From: Rubrivivax sp. | Lineage (GTDB): Bacteria > Pseudomonadota > Gammaproteobacteria > Burkholderiales > Burkholderiaceae_C | Direction of reading: 5' to 3' | DNA length: 64,000 nucleotides | Assembly: GCA_030653385.1 (NCBI GenBank) | Contig: JAURZM010000069.1 | Span: 21,452 to 85,451, forward strand | In this document: in pieces, positions 9,579-17,991 of the stretch | How the letters are laid out: the number at the start of each line of letters is the position of its first letter | Numbering within the stretch: the stretch's first letter is position 1 | The notes under the pieces: generated by a model | Database searches by the model: none | What the model was told of the DNA's origin: nothing | What the model saw: only the letters and a program-made list of their open reading frames with translations | Made by a program: the position numbers and the translations under genes

Positions 9579-10225
9579 GGCTGTTGGCGTTCTTTGACGA
9601 GCTGGGGGTTCAGCTGCGGATCGTTGTACATCTTGAACTGCCGGTAAACCTTGAAGTAGGCCCTGCCGGCGGCCGTTTCTGCCAGCAACACGTCCAGGCA
9701 GTGGCCCAGATCGGTGCGCTGCTCCTGCAGCCGGGCCAGCTTGGCCTGGCTGTTGTCGCGATGGGCCTGGTCAACATCCTGCCGGCGGGTCTGCTCGGCC
9801 ATGGCCTTCAACTTGAGTGACACGATCGACAGCCGGTCGACGATGCTGCCGGCCGTTTCGCTGTTCAGCCGTGCCCCTGCGGGCACCCGCGACAGCGGCG
9901 CCGCACTGCGGGCCGAGGTTTCGTCGACCAGGCCCAGGGCCAGCAGCAGCAACTCGTCGACCCTTTCGGTGGCGTCGTTGCGCGCCTGGTTGAAGCGGTC
10001 GATGGCACGTTTGTTGGCCGCGATCTCGCCCTCGGCCACCGTGGTGCGACGCGCCAGGTCTTCTTCGGCCCACAGCAGGCAGTTGTTGCGGTGATTGGCC
10101 TGCACCCAGCGCCAGAGTTCGGTGGGCGGCTCGGGTGCTTCGGTTTGGGGCCAGCCCGGCTGGGCCAGGAGTTGATCGTGCAGGTGGCTCACCTGGCTGG
10201 CGAGCAAGGGCAGTGACTGCGTCAT
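9575..10225 (-). CDS. DUF4254 protein
   Basis: This 216-residue soluble helical protein carries the family pattern near the middle of its N-terminal half: NHRNNCLLWAEEDLARR, then EIAANKRAIDRFNQARND and a following acidic helix. DUF4254 genes are known next to LPS heptosyltransferase genes, but the biochemical role is not established to my knowledge. It overlaps waaC by four bases and lies 70 bases from the divergent GT9 gene, so a role in LPS core building is an inference from context. Confidence 0.75.
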   Translation of the reverse strand: MTQSLPLLASQVSHLHDQLLAQPGWPQTEAPEPPTELWRWVQANHRNNCLLWAEEDLARRTTVAEGEIAANKRAIDRFNQARNDATERVDELLLLALGLVDETSARSAAPLSRVPAGARLNSETAGSIVDRLSIVSLKLKAMAEQTRRQDVDQAHRDNSQAKLARLQEQRTDLGHCLDVLLAETAAGRAYFKVYRQFKMYNDPQLNPQLVKERQQP

Positions 10226-10295
10226 CGTGGAAGGCCGTGCAGGCCAGGGTGGGCGCCAGGTGCACTGGCAGAATCGACCGGATTATCTGCTGCCC

Positions 10296-11261
10296 ATGCC
10301 TGCATCCCCATCCCCAACCCTGATCGTGCGCCTGCGCAACTGGGTCGGTGACGTGACGCTGAGCCTGCCCTTGCTGCAAAGGCTGGCCGCGCAGGGCCAT
10401 GAGCTCACGCTGCTGGGCAAGGGCTGGGCGCGTGACCTGCTGGCCGGCGAAGGATGGCCGGTGCAGGTGCTGGCCCAAACAGGCACCGAGAGGGTGCAGC
10501 AGTTGCGTGCTTTGCGGCGAACGCTGCGGCCGGGCCCGACAAGCCCAGCCGGCCGCATCAACGCGCTGTGTCTGCCGGACTCGTTTTCCAGCGCACTCGA
10601 ATGCCGCCTGGCCGGCCTGCGTGCGCTGGGCCACGCCTGGGAAGGCCGCAGCCTGCTGCTGAGCCGTGCCGTGCCCCGCCAGCGCGGTGTGCATGAACTG
10701 CAGGTGTACTGGCAACTGGGTGACACGCTGTTGGGGCATGCCGCGGCCTTGCCTTCAGATATTGACTTGAAAGTCACCGACACACAGCGCGCCAACGCCA
10801 ACGCGCTGCGCGAAGCCCACGGCATCGAGGCCGGCTGCATCTGCATCTGCCCGTTTGCCGGCGGCACCTGGAACCAGGCCGACAAGACCTGGCCCGGTTT
10901 CGCCGACTTCGTGGCCCGCAGCCTGCCCGCGCTGAAGCGCACGGCGGTGTTGTGCCCGGGGCCGGGTGAAGAAGAGCGCATCGCCCATGCGCAGTTTCCC
11001 AGCGCCCGGGTCTTGCCGGGTGTCGACCTGGGCACCTACGCGGCCCTGCTGCAGGACGCTGCCGCGATGGTCAGCAACGACACCGGCCCGGGCCACCTGG
11101 CCGCCGCGGTGGGCACACCGTTGGTCAGCGTGATGGGGCCCAGTGACCCCAGCTTGTGGCACCCCTGGGGCCCGCGTGTGCAGGTGCTGGGCGGCCAGGG
11201 CGCCTGGCCCGACGCGGCGCAGGTGATGCAGGCGCTGCACCAGGCCCTGGCCGGGCGCTGA
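10296..11261 (+). CDS. Glycosyltransferase family 9 (heptosyltransferase II-like)
   Basis: This 321-residue GT9 protein begins with IVRLRNWVGDVTLSLPL, the family N-terminal loop, and ends with the SNDTGPGHLAAAVGTP nucleotide-sugar binding motif. It most resembles WaaF-type heptosyltransferases that extend the LPS inner core. The start at 10296 was preferred over an upstream in-frame ATG because the extra 23 residues are not family-like. Its neighbours are waaC and DUF4254, transcribed divergently. The exact acceptor cannot be read from the sequence. Confidence 0.82.
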   Translation: MPASPSPTLIVRLRNWVGDVTLSLPLLQRLAAQGHELTLLGKGWARDLLAGEGWPVQVLAQTGTERVQQLRALRRTLRPGPTSPAGRINALCLPDSFSSALECRLAGLRALGHAWEGRSLLLSRAVPRQRGVHELQVYWQLGDTLLGHAAALPSDIDLKVTDTQRANANALREAHGIEAGCICICPFAGGTWNQADKTWPGFADFVARSLPALKRTAVLCPGPGEEERIAHAQFPSARVLPGVDLGTYAALLQDAAAMVSNDTGPGHLAAAVGTPLVSVMGPSDPSLWHPWGPRVQVLGGQGAWPDAAQVMQALHQALAGR

Positions 11262-11291
11262 CAACAGCGCTGCGGGGGCTTCATCCCCCAC

Positions 11292-11320
11292 CAGAGGCAC
11301 CCCCGCTCGGGTGCCCTCTG
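11292..11320 (+). terminator. Possible terminator hairpin after the GT9 gene
   Basis: CAGAGGCACCC pairs with GGGTGCCCTCTG with one bulged C, 31 bases after the GT9 stop. There is no T-tract, so termination efficiency is doubtful. The remaining bases to the next gene at 11464 hold no recognizable feature except the AAGGAG ribosome-binding site. Confidence 0.35.
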
Positions 11321-11463
11321 CATGCACCGCGCCGGGGGAATGACCGCTGGCGGCCGAGTTCGCAGAATTCCCATCAGCCCGCCACGTTGTGCATCCGAAC
11401 CGCACACGGGGCAGGTGAACCGGAAATCTCTTCAACCTCATCGAACCCTTCAAGGAGCCCACC

Positions 11464-11841
11464 ATGATCCGCAACTTCATCGCCCTGCTGATGGCCGTTT
11501 TCGCGCTCAACGCCTTTGCCGCCGCCGACGTCAACCAGGCCACACAGGCCGAACTGGAAAGTGTCAAGGGCATCGGGCCCGGCCTGTCGGCCAAGATTCT
11601 TCAGGCACGCCAGAGCGGCAACTTCAAGAACTGGGACGACCTGGTCGACCGCGTGGGCGGCATCGGCCCGGGCAACGCAGCGCGTTTTTCGCAAGCCGGC
11701 CTGACGGTGGGCGGTGCGGCCTATGACGGCAAGCCCGTCGAAGCCAAGGCCACCAAGACCAGCCGTGCGCCGAAGGCGGATGCCAAGGACAAGGCTGAGC
11801 CGAAGGCCGGCAAGGCCAAGACGGACAAGACTGGAGCCTGA
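11464..11841 (+). CDS. Secreted helix-hairpin-helix protein, ComEA-like
   Basis: This 125-residue protein has a signal peptide (cleavage near FA-AADVN at residues 19-20). A ComEA-type DNA-binding domain of about 60 residues follows, with ADVNQATQAELESVKGIGPG and two HhH hairpins (GIGPG repeated). The tail is about 45 residues of Lys/Ala-rich low complexity. ComEA-like proteins bind double-stranded DNA in the periplasm during uptake, so a role in competence is possible but not shown by the neighbours. A good AAGGAG site precedes the ATG. Confidence 0.85.
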   Translation: MIRNFIALLMAVFALNAFAAADVNQATQAELESVKGIGPGLSAKILQARQSGNFKNWDDLVDRVGGIGPGNAARFSQAGLTVGGAAYDGKPVEAKATKTSRAPKADAKDKAEPKAGKAKTDKTGA

Positions 11842-11878
11842 ACCGGCGGGCCGATTCGGCCAGCCCTGGGCCAAGCGC

Positions 11879-13126
11879 TCAAGGCAACAACACATCGGGC
11901 CCGGCCGCGCTTTCGCGCCGCCGGGCCGGGACCATCAAGTCCCAGCCGAAAAATCTCAGCACCTCGTCCTTGCGGGACTCGGTGTCGGTCTCTCCCAGCG
12001 CCATCAACTCCTGCGTGAAGGGCGCTTCGAACAGCAGGTAGCTGGCCAGCGCAGAGCCCCGCGCTTGGTCGCCCTGTCCGCCCACCCCCACCCCGCCCAG
12101 CAAGGCGCGCACGGGCGCAGGCAGTGCCTTCAGATGCCGCGCAGCGATGTCGTCCAGGCGCTGCGAGGGCGAGATCACCAGCGCTTCCAGCGGCTTCAGT
12201 GGCGTGTCGGCCAGCGCCGAGTCGGGCAGCAGCGCCAGCGTGCGGTTGATGCGGCGCATGCGTTCGATGTCCACCGCCAGCGCGTCCAGAAAGATGCTGG
12301 CCATGGCGTGGCCGGCAATCTGCGCCAGGTTGGGGTAGTCGTGTCTGGCCACGACGCGGCCGGTGGGTTCCTGCATGCGGCCAGCGCCGATGATGAGCAG
12401 GCGCATCGCCCCCAGGTGCACGGCCGGCGACAGCGGTGCGGTCTGGCGCATCGAGCCGTCGCCGAACCAGCCCTGTTCACCCGCGACGTCCAGCGACGTG
12501 GCCGGAAAGACAAAGGGAATGGCCGACGAAGCCAGCAGGTGCGCGTGTGTCAGCCGCAACTGCACGGCCACACGCTGCGAACGTTGCCAGGGTTCGATGG
12601 CCTGGGCCGCATCGAAGAAGGTGAAGTGTTCGCCCGTGGTGTAGCTCGAAGCGGTGACGGCCAGTGCATGCAGGTGTTTCTGCTCGAACATCATTGGCAG
12701 CCGTTCCAGCGGCACCATGCGTTGAAGCAGTTGCGCCAGCGGCGTGTTGTCCAGCAAGGACCGGGGCTTGGCACGCCGCCAGCGAGCGATCAGCCAGCCC
12801 ACCGACATCATGGTCAGCCACTGCGCACCCGAGCGGATGACACCCAGCGAATCTGACCGGTAGACCTGTTCGGTGCCGAAGTTCTGCCACACCTTGGCCA
12901 GCACCTCGACCGAGGCTTCGAAGCGATCGGCATTGGCCGCCAGAGCGGCGGCATTGATGGCCCCGGCCGAGGTGCCGCAGATGACACCAAAAGGGTTGCG
13001 CAGCCGGGCCAGCGGGCCGAGCGCTTCGCGCCGGATGCGCGCCAGTGCCCGCAGCACGCCCACCTGGTAAGCGGCACGGGCCCCGCCGCCGCTGAGCACC
13101 AGGGCCGTGAGCGGTGTTTCGTACAT
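11879..13126 (-). CDS. Patatin-like phospholipase
   Basis: This 415-residue predicted lipase has the oxyanion motif GGGARAAYQ close to the N-terminus and the nucleophile elbow GTSAG (Ser) about 45 residues later. The catalytic Asp is in the GDGS motif (patatin DGA/G position) near residue 210. No signal peptide or transmembrane segment is evident, suggesting a cytosolic acyl hydrolase, as in many RssA-like proteins. The start at 13126 gives MYETPLTALVLSGGG; the longer frame adds 12 unlikely residues. Confidence 0.88.
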   Translation of the reverse strand: MYETPLTALVLSGGGARAAYQVGVLRALARIRREALGPLARLRNPFGVICGTSAGAINAAALAANADRFEASVEVLAKVWQNFGTEQVYRSDSLGVIRSGAQWLTMMSVGWLIARWRRAKPRSLLDNTPLAQLLQRMVPLERLPMMFEQKHLHALAVTASSYTTGEHFTFFDAAQAIEPWQRSQRVAVQLRLTHAHLLASSAIPFVFPATSLDVAGEQGWFGDGSMRQTAPLSPAVHLGAMRLLIIGAGRMQEPTGRVVARHDYPNLAQIAGHAMASIFLDALAVDIERMRRINRTLALLPDSALADTPLKPLEALVISPSQRLDDIAARHLKALPAPVRALLGGVGVGGQGDQARGSALASYLLFEAPFTQELMALGETDTESRKDEVLRFFGWDLMVPARRRESAAGPDVLLP

Positions 13127-13158
13127 GTGCCCCGACTTTACGGCCGGGGCACAGGGGC

Positions 13159-13647
13159 TCAATCGCCGTGTTTGCCCTTGCCCCGACCCTTGTCACCGTG
13201 GCGGTCGTCACGCCGGTCGTCACGTTTGTCGTGACGGTCATCGTGTCGGTCGTCCCGGCGATCAGGGCCGCGGTGACCCTTGCGCACATGGTTGTCGTAC
13301 CACCCGTGCTGCACGAAGTAGACGGGCACGCCACAGGCCCCGTAGTCGCGGCAGTGTTTGCGCCAGTTCTTGCGGTGGCCCGGTGGCACCCACATGTACA
13401 CCGGCTGCGGTGCCTGGTGCACCACGGCGGGCCGCGCGATGATGACCGGCTGCGCCACCACCACCTGCGGTTGCGGGAAGCGGCCGATGTCGATGCGGCC
13501 ATACACGCCGGGCTGGCTGATCTGCACCGACACGCCCACCTCGGTGGCGTTGGCGCTGCTGGCTGGGAACAGCGTCAGCGCCCCGGTCACGACGACCAGC
13601 GCCAAGGCTGCGGTGGCCGAAGCGGCTGACTTCAGGTGGATTTTCAT
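13159..13647 (-). CDS. Secreted protein with Asp/His/Arg repeat tail
   Basis: This 162-residue protein has a signal peptide ending around ASSANA-TEV. A Pro/Val-rich middle carries YMWVPPGHRKNWRKHC and two further cysteines, and about 35 C-terminal residues are built almost entirely of Arg, Asp, His, Lys and Gly (RRDD/RHDD/RHDK units). Similar small exported proteins with a W-x-P-P-G-H motif occur in related bacteria, but I know no function. The His/Asp-rich tail could bind metal ions. The start is supported by GGAGA upstream of ATG at 13647. It lies downstream of dnaE on the same strand. Confidence 0.7.
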   Translation of the reverse strand: MKIHLKSAASATAALALVVVTGALTLFPASSANATEVGVSVQISQPGVYGRIDIGRFPQPQVVVAQPVIIARPAVVHQAPQPVYMWVPPGHRKNWRKHCRDYGACGVPVYFVQHGWYDNHVRKGHRGPDRRDDRHDDRHDKRDDRRDDRHGDKGRGKGKHGD

Positions 13648-13721
13648 GGTCTCTCCAAGGGTGCTGTGATTGCACACAACGCGGGGCGACATGATCTGGA
13701 TGTCAGCGGATACAGAGGTTT

Positions 13722-16700
13722 TCATTCGTAAACGATGTGTGCCACACCGCCGTGAGCCAGCCCGCGCCAGCGGCCCAGGGCTTCGTCGCAGGGCCAGAAA
13801 CGCGCGGCGTCACCCAGGTCGAGCTCGGCCGACACATCGGGCCGCTTCAGCCGCAGGCGCACGTTCAGGCCCTGCACCAGGGTGCCTTGATCGCTTTCCA
13901 CCTGGCGGGCTGGCCACAGCTTCAGCACGTCGGCCACCGGGGGCATGCCACCGTTCAGGTCAACGGCCAGGTAACGACCGAAGCGAGCCCGTGCGGCGGC
14001 CAGATCCCAGACCTGGTTCACATTCAGCCGCAAGCCACCCGAAAAGCGGTCAGGCTGAAGCTTGCCCTGGATGATGACCAGCTGATCTTCGGTCATCAGT
14101 TCACGCTGGTCGGCAAACACCTCGTCGTTGGCCACTGCTTCGATGGCCTCGGTGCCGTCGTCGAGCTTGAAGATGATGACCCGGCCCCGCTGGCCGTTGA
14201 CCACACGCGGATCGGACACGATGCCGGCCAGCAACTGCGGTTCGCGGCTGTCCACCAGGTCGGCGATAGGCTGGCGGCAGAAGCGCCGCACTTCGTCCTT
14301 CCAGGCATCGAACAGGTGGCCCGACAGATAAAAGCCCAGCGCGGCCTTTTCGGCCACCAGGCGCTCGCGGATGTCCCAGGGCTGCACGGCCACCAGCGCC
14401 GGCTCCTGGCTGCTGCTGCCGTGGCTGTCACCCCCATCGCCCATGTCGAAGAGGCCCACCTGCAGCGCATTGGCCTGCTGCGTTTCCGCCCAGTCGAAAG
14501 CCAGGCCCACACTGGCCAGCAGCGCGGCGCGGCCACCGTGGCCGTCGGGGTGCAGGCCGTCGAAAGCTCCGGCCTTGACCAGGGCCTCGACCGCCCGTTT
14601 GTTGACGGCCTTGCGGTCGACACGGGCGCAGAAGTCGAACAGGCTGCGAAAGGGCCCACCCCCTTCACCCGCACGGCCTTCGCGCGCCGCCACGATGGCT
14701 TCGACAGCGCCCTGGCCCGTGCCCTTCACCGCGCCCAGGCCATAGCGCACGGTCTTGTCGTCGATGGGTTCGAAGCGGTGTGTGCCGCGGTTGATGTCGG
14801 GTGCGTCGAAGCGGATGCCAAAGACCTTGGCGTCGTTCAGCAGCACCTTCAGCTTGTCGGTGTTGTCGGCTTCGACCGTCATGTTGGCGGCATAAAACTC
14901 CGCCGTGCAGTGCACCTTGATCCAGGCCGTGTGGTACGCCAACAGTGAGTAAGCCGCGGCATGGCTCTTGTTGAAGCCGTAGCCCGCGAACTTCTCCATC
15001 AGGTCGAAGATCTCGTTGGCCTTGTCGGCCGACAGGCCCTTGGCCGCTGCACCTTCCAGGAACACCACCCGCTGCTTGACCATCTCTTCGGGCTTTTTCT
15101 TGCCCATGGCCTTGCGCAGGTTGTCGGCGCTGCCCAGCGAATAACCGGCCAGCACCTGCGCGGCCAGCATCACCTGTTCCTGGTAGACAAAGATGCCGTA
15201 GGTCTCAGCCAGCACCGGTTCCAGCAGCTTGTGCGGGTAGACGATGTCTTCCTTGCCGTTTTTGCGCGCGCAGAAGCTGGGGATGTTCTCCATCGGCCCC
15301 GGCCGGAACATCGCGTTCAGCGCAAACAGGTCTTCGATGCGGCCCGGCCGCGCTTCACGCAACATGCCCTGCATGCCGCGACTTTCAAACTGGAACACGG
15401 CTTCGGTCAGGCCGTCGCTGAAGAGGCGATAGACCCTGGCGTCGTCCAGCGGCAGATCTTCGTAGGCGAAGTTGGCGCGCCCCGGCCGCCGCGCGCGGAT
15501 CGACTCCTTGGCCAGTTCCAGGATCGTCAGCGTGGCCAGGCCAAGGAAGTCGAACTTCACCAGGCCGATGGCTTCGACGTCGTCCTTGTCGAACTGGCTC
15601 ACCGCGCTGTCGCTGCCGGGCTGCTGGTACAGCGGGCAGAAGTCGGTGATCTTGCCCGGTGCAATCAGCACACCCCCGGCGTGCATGCCGATGTTGCGCA
15701 CCAGGCCTTCCACCCGCGTGGCCAGCGCCAGCAGCTCGGCCACTTCTTCTTCGGCCTTTTCGCGCTGTTCGAGTTCGGGCACCTCTTCGCGAACGTAGAT
15801 CAGACCCGGGTCCGGGTCGGCCGGCATCGGCGCCAGCGTGTAGGTCTTGCCCGGCAGGCCGGGCACCAGCTTGGCCACGCTGTCCACATGCCCGTAGCCC
15901 ATGCCCAGCACACGCCCCACGTCGCGCAGCGCGGCCTTGCTGGCCATCGTGCCGAAGGTGGCGATCTGGCTCACCGCCTCGCGGCCGTATTTGTCCTTGA
16001 CGTACTCGATGACGCGGTCGCGGTTGCCTTGGCAGAAGTCGATGTCGAAGTCGGGCATCGATTTGCGTTCGGGGTTCAGGAAACGTTCGAACAGCAGGTT
16101 GTAGCGCAGCGGGTCCAGGTCGGTGATGAACAGCGCGTAGGCCACCAGCGAGCCCGCACCCGAGCCCCGCCCCGGCCCCACCGGGCAGCCATTGGCCTTG
16201 GCCCAGACGATGAAGTCCGACACGATGAGGAAATAACCCGGGAAGCCCATCTGCACGATGACACCGAGCTCGAATTCCAGCCGTTCGGTGTAGCGGGCAC
16301 GTTCACGGTCGCGCTGCGCGGCGTCGGGGTACAGCGCAGCCAGACGGCGCTCCAGGCCCTCGAAGGCAACCTGCCGGAAGTAGGCTTCGGTGGCCATGCG
16401 CTGACCGTCGACCACGGGCGTCGGGAAGTCCGGCAACTGCGGCTCACCCAGCACCAGGCTCAGGTTGCAGCGCTGTGCGATCTGCACCGTGTTGGCCAGC
16501 GCAGACGGAACGTCGGCAAACAACGCTTCCATCTGCGCCTGCGTCTTGAAGTGCTGGTCGCGCGTGAAGCGTTTGATGCGCCTCGGGTTGGACAGCGTCT
16601 CGCCTTCGGCGACGCAGACCCGTGCCTCGTGGGCGTCGAAGTCGTCGGGCTCCAGGAATTGCACCGGGTGCGTGGCCACCACGGGCAGCCGCAGCCGTGC

Positions 16701-17270
16701 GGCCAGTGCCGCAGCGGCCCGCACATGGGGCTCGTGCGCGGGCAGGCCGGCACGTTGCAGTTCGATATAGAAACGGCCCGGGAACAGGTCGGACAGCCGT
16801 TCGGCCATGGCAGCCGCACGTTCGGTTTCGCCGGACACCAGGGCCATGCCGACGGCGCCCAGGTCGCCACCCGACAAGGCAATCAAGCCACCACCCAGTT
16901 CGGACAGCCACTCCCACTTGATCCAGGCTTGCGCGCGCTGTGCGTTGCTGACCCAGCCCCGCGCCAGCAGTTCGCACAGGTTCAGGTAGCCCTGTTTGTT
17001 CTGCACCAGCAGCAGCAGGCGGCTGGCCTGGCGGTCACCACCCGGCGCGCCGCCGTTGGGTTCCATCAGCACGTCGACACCGATGATGGGCTTGACGCCC
17101 TTGCCGCGGCAGGCGCGGTAGAACTTGACGGCGCCGAAGAGGTTGTTCAGGTCGGTGATGGCCAGCGCACCCTGCTGGTCGGCCCGAGCGGCGGCGGCCA
17201 GGGCGTCGATGCGCAACATGCCGTCGACGACGGAAAACTCGGTGTGGGTGCGGAGGTGGATGAAGGGCAT
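13722..17270 (-). CDS. dnaE: DNA polymerase III alpha subunit (replicative)
   Basis: This 1182-residue C-family polymerase is the catalytic core of the chromosomal replicase. An N-terminal PHP domain (LRTHTEFSVVDGMLRIDAL) is followed by the palm, with the acidic catalytic motif PDFDIDF near residue 405. The fingers follow (AGYSLGSADNLRKAMGKKK, FNKSHAAAYS), then HhH repeats, an OB fold (VFADQRELMTEDQLVIIQG) and a tau-binding tail. The length is that of DnaE1. A second C-family polymerase, dnaE2, lies 41 kb away in this window and differs by lacking the long C-terminal domain. Confidence 0.97.
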   Translation of the reverse strand: MPFIHLRTHTEFSVVDGMLRIDALAAAARADQQGALAITDLNNLFGAVKFYRACRGKGVKPIIGVDVLMEPNGGAPGGDRQASRLLLLVQNKQGYLNLCELLARGWVSNAQRAQAWIKWEWLSELGGGLIALSGGDLGAVGMALVSGETERAAAMAERLSDLFPGRFYIELQRAGLPAHEPHVRAAAALAARLRLPVVATHPVQFLEPDDFDAHEARVCVAEGETLSNPRRIKRFTRDQHFKTQAQMEALFADVPSALANTVQIAQRCNLSLVLGEPQLPDFPTPVVDGQRMATEAYFRQVAFEGLERRLAALYPDAAQRDRERARYTERLEFELGVIVQMGFPGYFLIVSDFIVWAKANGCPVGPGRGSGAGSLVAYALFITDLDPLRYNLLFERFLNPERKSMPDFDIDFCQGNRDRVIEYVKDKYGREAVSQIATFGTMASKAALRDVGRVLGMGYGHVDSVAKLVPGLPGKTYTLAPMPADPDPGLIYVREEVPELEQREKAEEEVAELLALATRVEGLVRNIGMHAGGVLIAPGKITDFCPLYQQPGSDSAVSQFDKDDVEAIGLVKFDFLGLATLTILELAKESIRARRPGRANFAYEDLPLDDARVYRLFSDGLTEAVFQFESRGMQGMLREARPGRIEDLFALNAMFRPGPMENIPSFCARKNGKEDIVYPHKLLEPVLAETYGIFVYQEQVMLAAQVLAGYSLGSADNLRKAMGKKKPEEMVKQRVVFLEGAAAKGLSADKANEIFDLMEKFAGYGFNKSHAAAYSLLAYHTAWIKVHCTAEFYAANMTVEADNTDKLKVLLNDAKVFGIRFDAPDINRGTHRFEPIDDKTVRYGLGAVKGTGQGAVEAIVAAREGRAGEGGGPFRSLFDFCARVDRKAVNKRAVEALVKAGAFDGLHPDGHGGRAALLASVGLAFDWAETQQANALQVGLFDMGDGGDSHGSSSQEPALVAVQPWDIRERLVAEKAALGFYLSGHLFDAWKDEVRRFCRQPIADLVDSREPQLLAGIVSDPRVVNGQRGRVIIFKLDDGTEAIEAVANDEVFADQRELMTEDQLVIIQGKLQPDRFSGGLRLNVNQVWDLAAARARFGRYLAVDLNGGMPPVADVLKLWPARQVESDQGTLVQGLNVRLRLKRPDVSAELDLGDAARFWPCDEALGRWRGLAHGGVAHIVYE

Positions 17271-17735
17271 TGGGGCATTCTAGGGAACGGGTTGTCGCCG
17301 GTCCGCGTTGGGGGCGGCAAAGGTGGTTTTGTGCAGGCCGGGGCGCTTCGCTGTGGCGGTCTTCGCTTCGCTGCGACTGCCTTGCGGTGCTCGGTCTCCT
17401 GGCCCCGTCGCAGAACTCGCTGCGCGCCCTGAGGGCGCTGCGCTCAAACAGCTGCGACGAGTCAGATGTGGATGCGCGCTGCGCGCGCGGCCAGGATCCC
17501 TGCGCTCCTCAGCGCCACAGAGGCGCGCCCCAGCCTGCCCAAACCCACCTGTGCTGATGCGGTTGGGGATATTTGAACGGCCAACACCCCCCAATCCAGC
17601 GGCTGGTGACGCCTGTGTGCGGAGCGAGTTAGGCGGCGCGACCCCGACCCGAGCAGCACAGCGAAGTCGGCGCAAAGCGCCGACCGCCACAGCGCGCTCC
17701 GCACACAGGCGTCACCTGCCGCGCCGCCACAGACT
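17271..17735. other. Gene-poor segment upstream of dnaE
   Basis: I see no credible gene here. Long open frames exist on both strands but have no family-like composition. The first half is a run of CTTCGCTGCG-type and GCGCTGCGCG-type GC-rich words. The second half holds a large interrupted palindrome described separately. The dnaE promoter should lie close to 17271-17330. Confidence 0.5.
17605..17716. repeat. 22-bp perfect inverted repeat with nested hairpin
   Basis: The arms at 17605-17626 and 17695-17716 are exact reverse complements, separated by 68 bases. The spacer contains a second perfect 8-bp hairpin (GTCGGCGC at 17666-17673 with GCGCCGAC at 17677-17684, AAA loop). A third pair, GGCGGCGCG at 17632-17640 with CGCGCCGCC at 17720-17728, crosses the main stem. 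The arrangement resembles a small non-autonomous palindromic element rather than a simple terminator. No target duplication is evident. Confidence 0.75.
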
Positions 17736-17991
17736 TCAACTTTTCGATCGCCACACAAACGGGAACAGCACCGGCTTCCAGAACCCGTTCGGCACACAGT
17801 CCCCCACCACGCCGTACTTGGCCGGCCAGACCCGGTCGCTCTGAACCGCGGTGCCGAACAAGTGGCCGATGAACGCCAGGTGCGCCGCGCAGCACATCGA
17901 CGTTGCAGTTCTTGCGCAGTTGCGGCGTGGTCAGTATTCAGGAAAGTGGAAGGCCAGCACGCCACGCGTCCCTAGAATGCCCCATGTGGAT
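17736..17991 (-). pseudogene. Decayed gene remnant, possibly sterol-desaturase-like N-terminus
   Basis: On the minus strand, coherent peptide appears only when frames are joined. GVLAFHFPEY is followed, after an apparent one-base loss in a TAC-CTG junction near 17938, by LTTPQLRKNCNVDVLR. A second shift then gives AHLAFIGHLFGTAVQSD and further Trp/Phe/Pro-rich residues to a stop at 17736-17738. The FPEYLTTPxLR pattern recalls membrane sterol desaturase/fatty acid hydroxylase proteins, but no histidine boxes remain. It lies between the palindrome and the trhO start. Assignment is tentative. Confidence 0.3.

Noticed and set aside
17577..17634. GTTAGGC at 17628-17634 with GGCCAAC 57 bases upstream as a possible attC
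   Set aside because: The upstream partner breaks the RYYYAAC rule and the L boxes do not pair; no cassette gene or integrase is near.
17308..17844. Long open frames on both strands in the dnaE-trhO gap
   Set aside because: They have no start signals, Arg/Ala/Pro-rich composition typical of chance frames in GC-rich DNA, and they run through the palindrome and the decayed gene.
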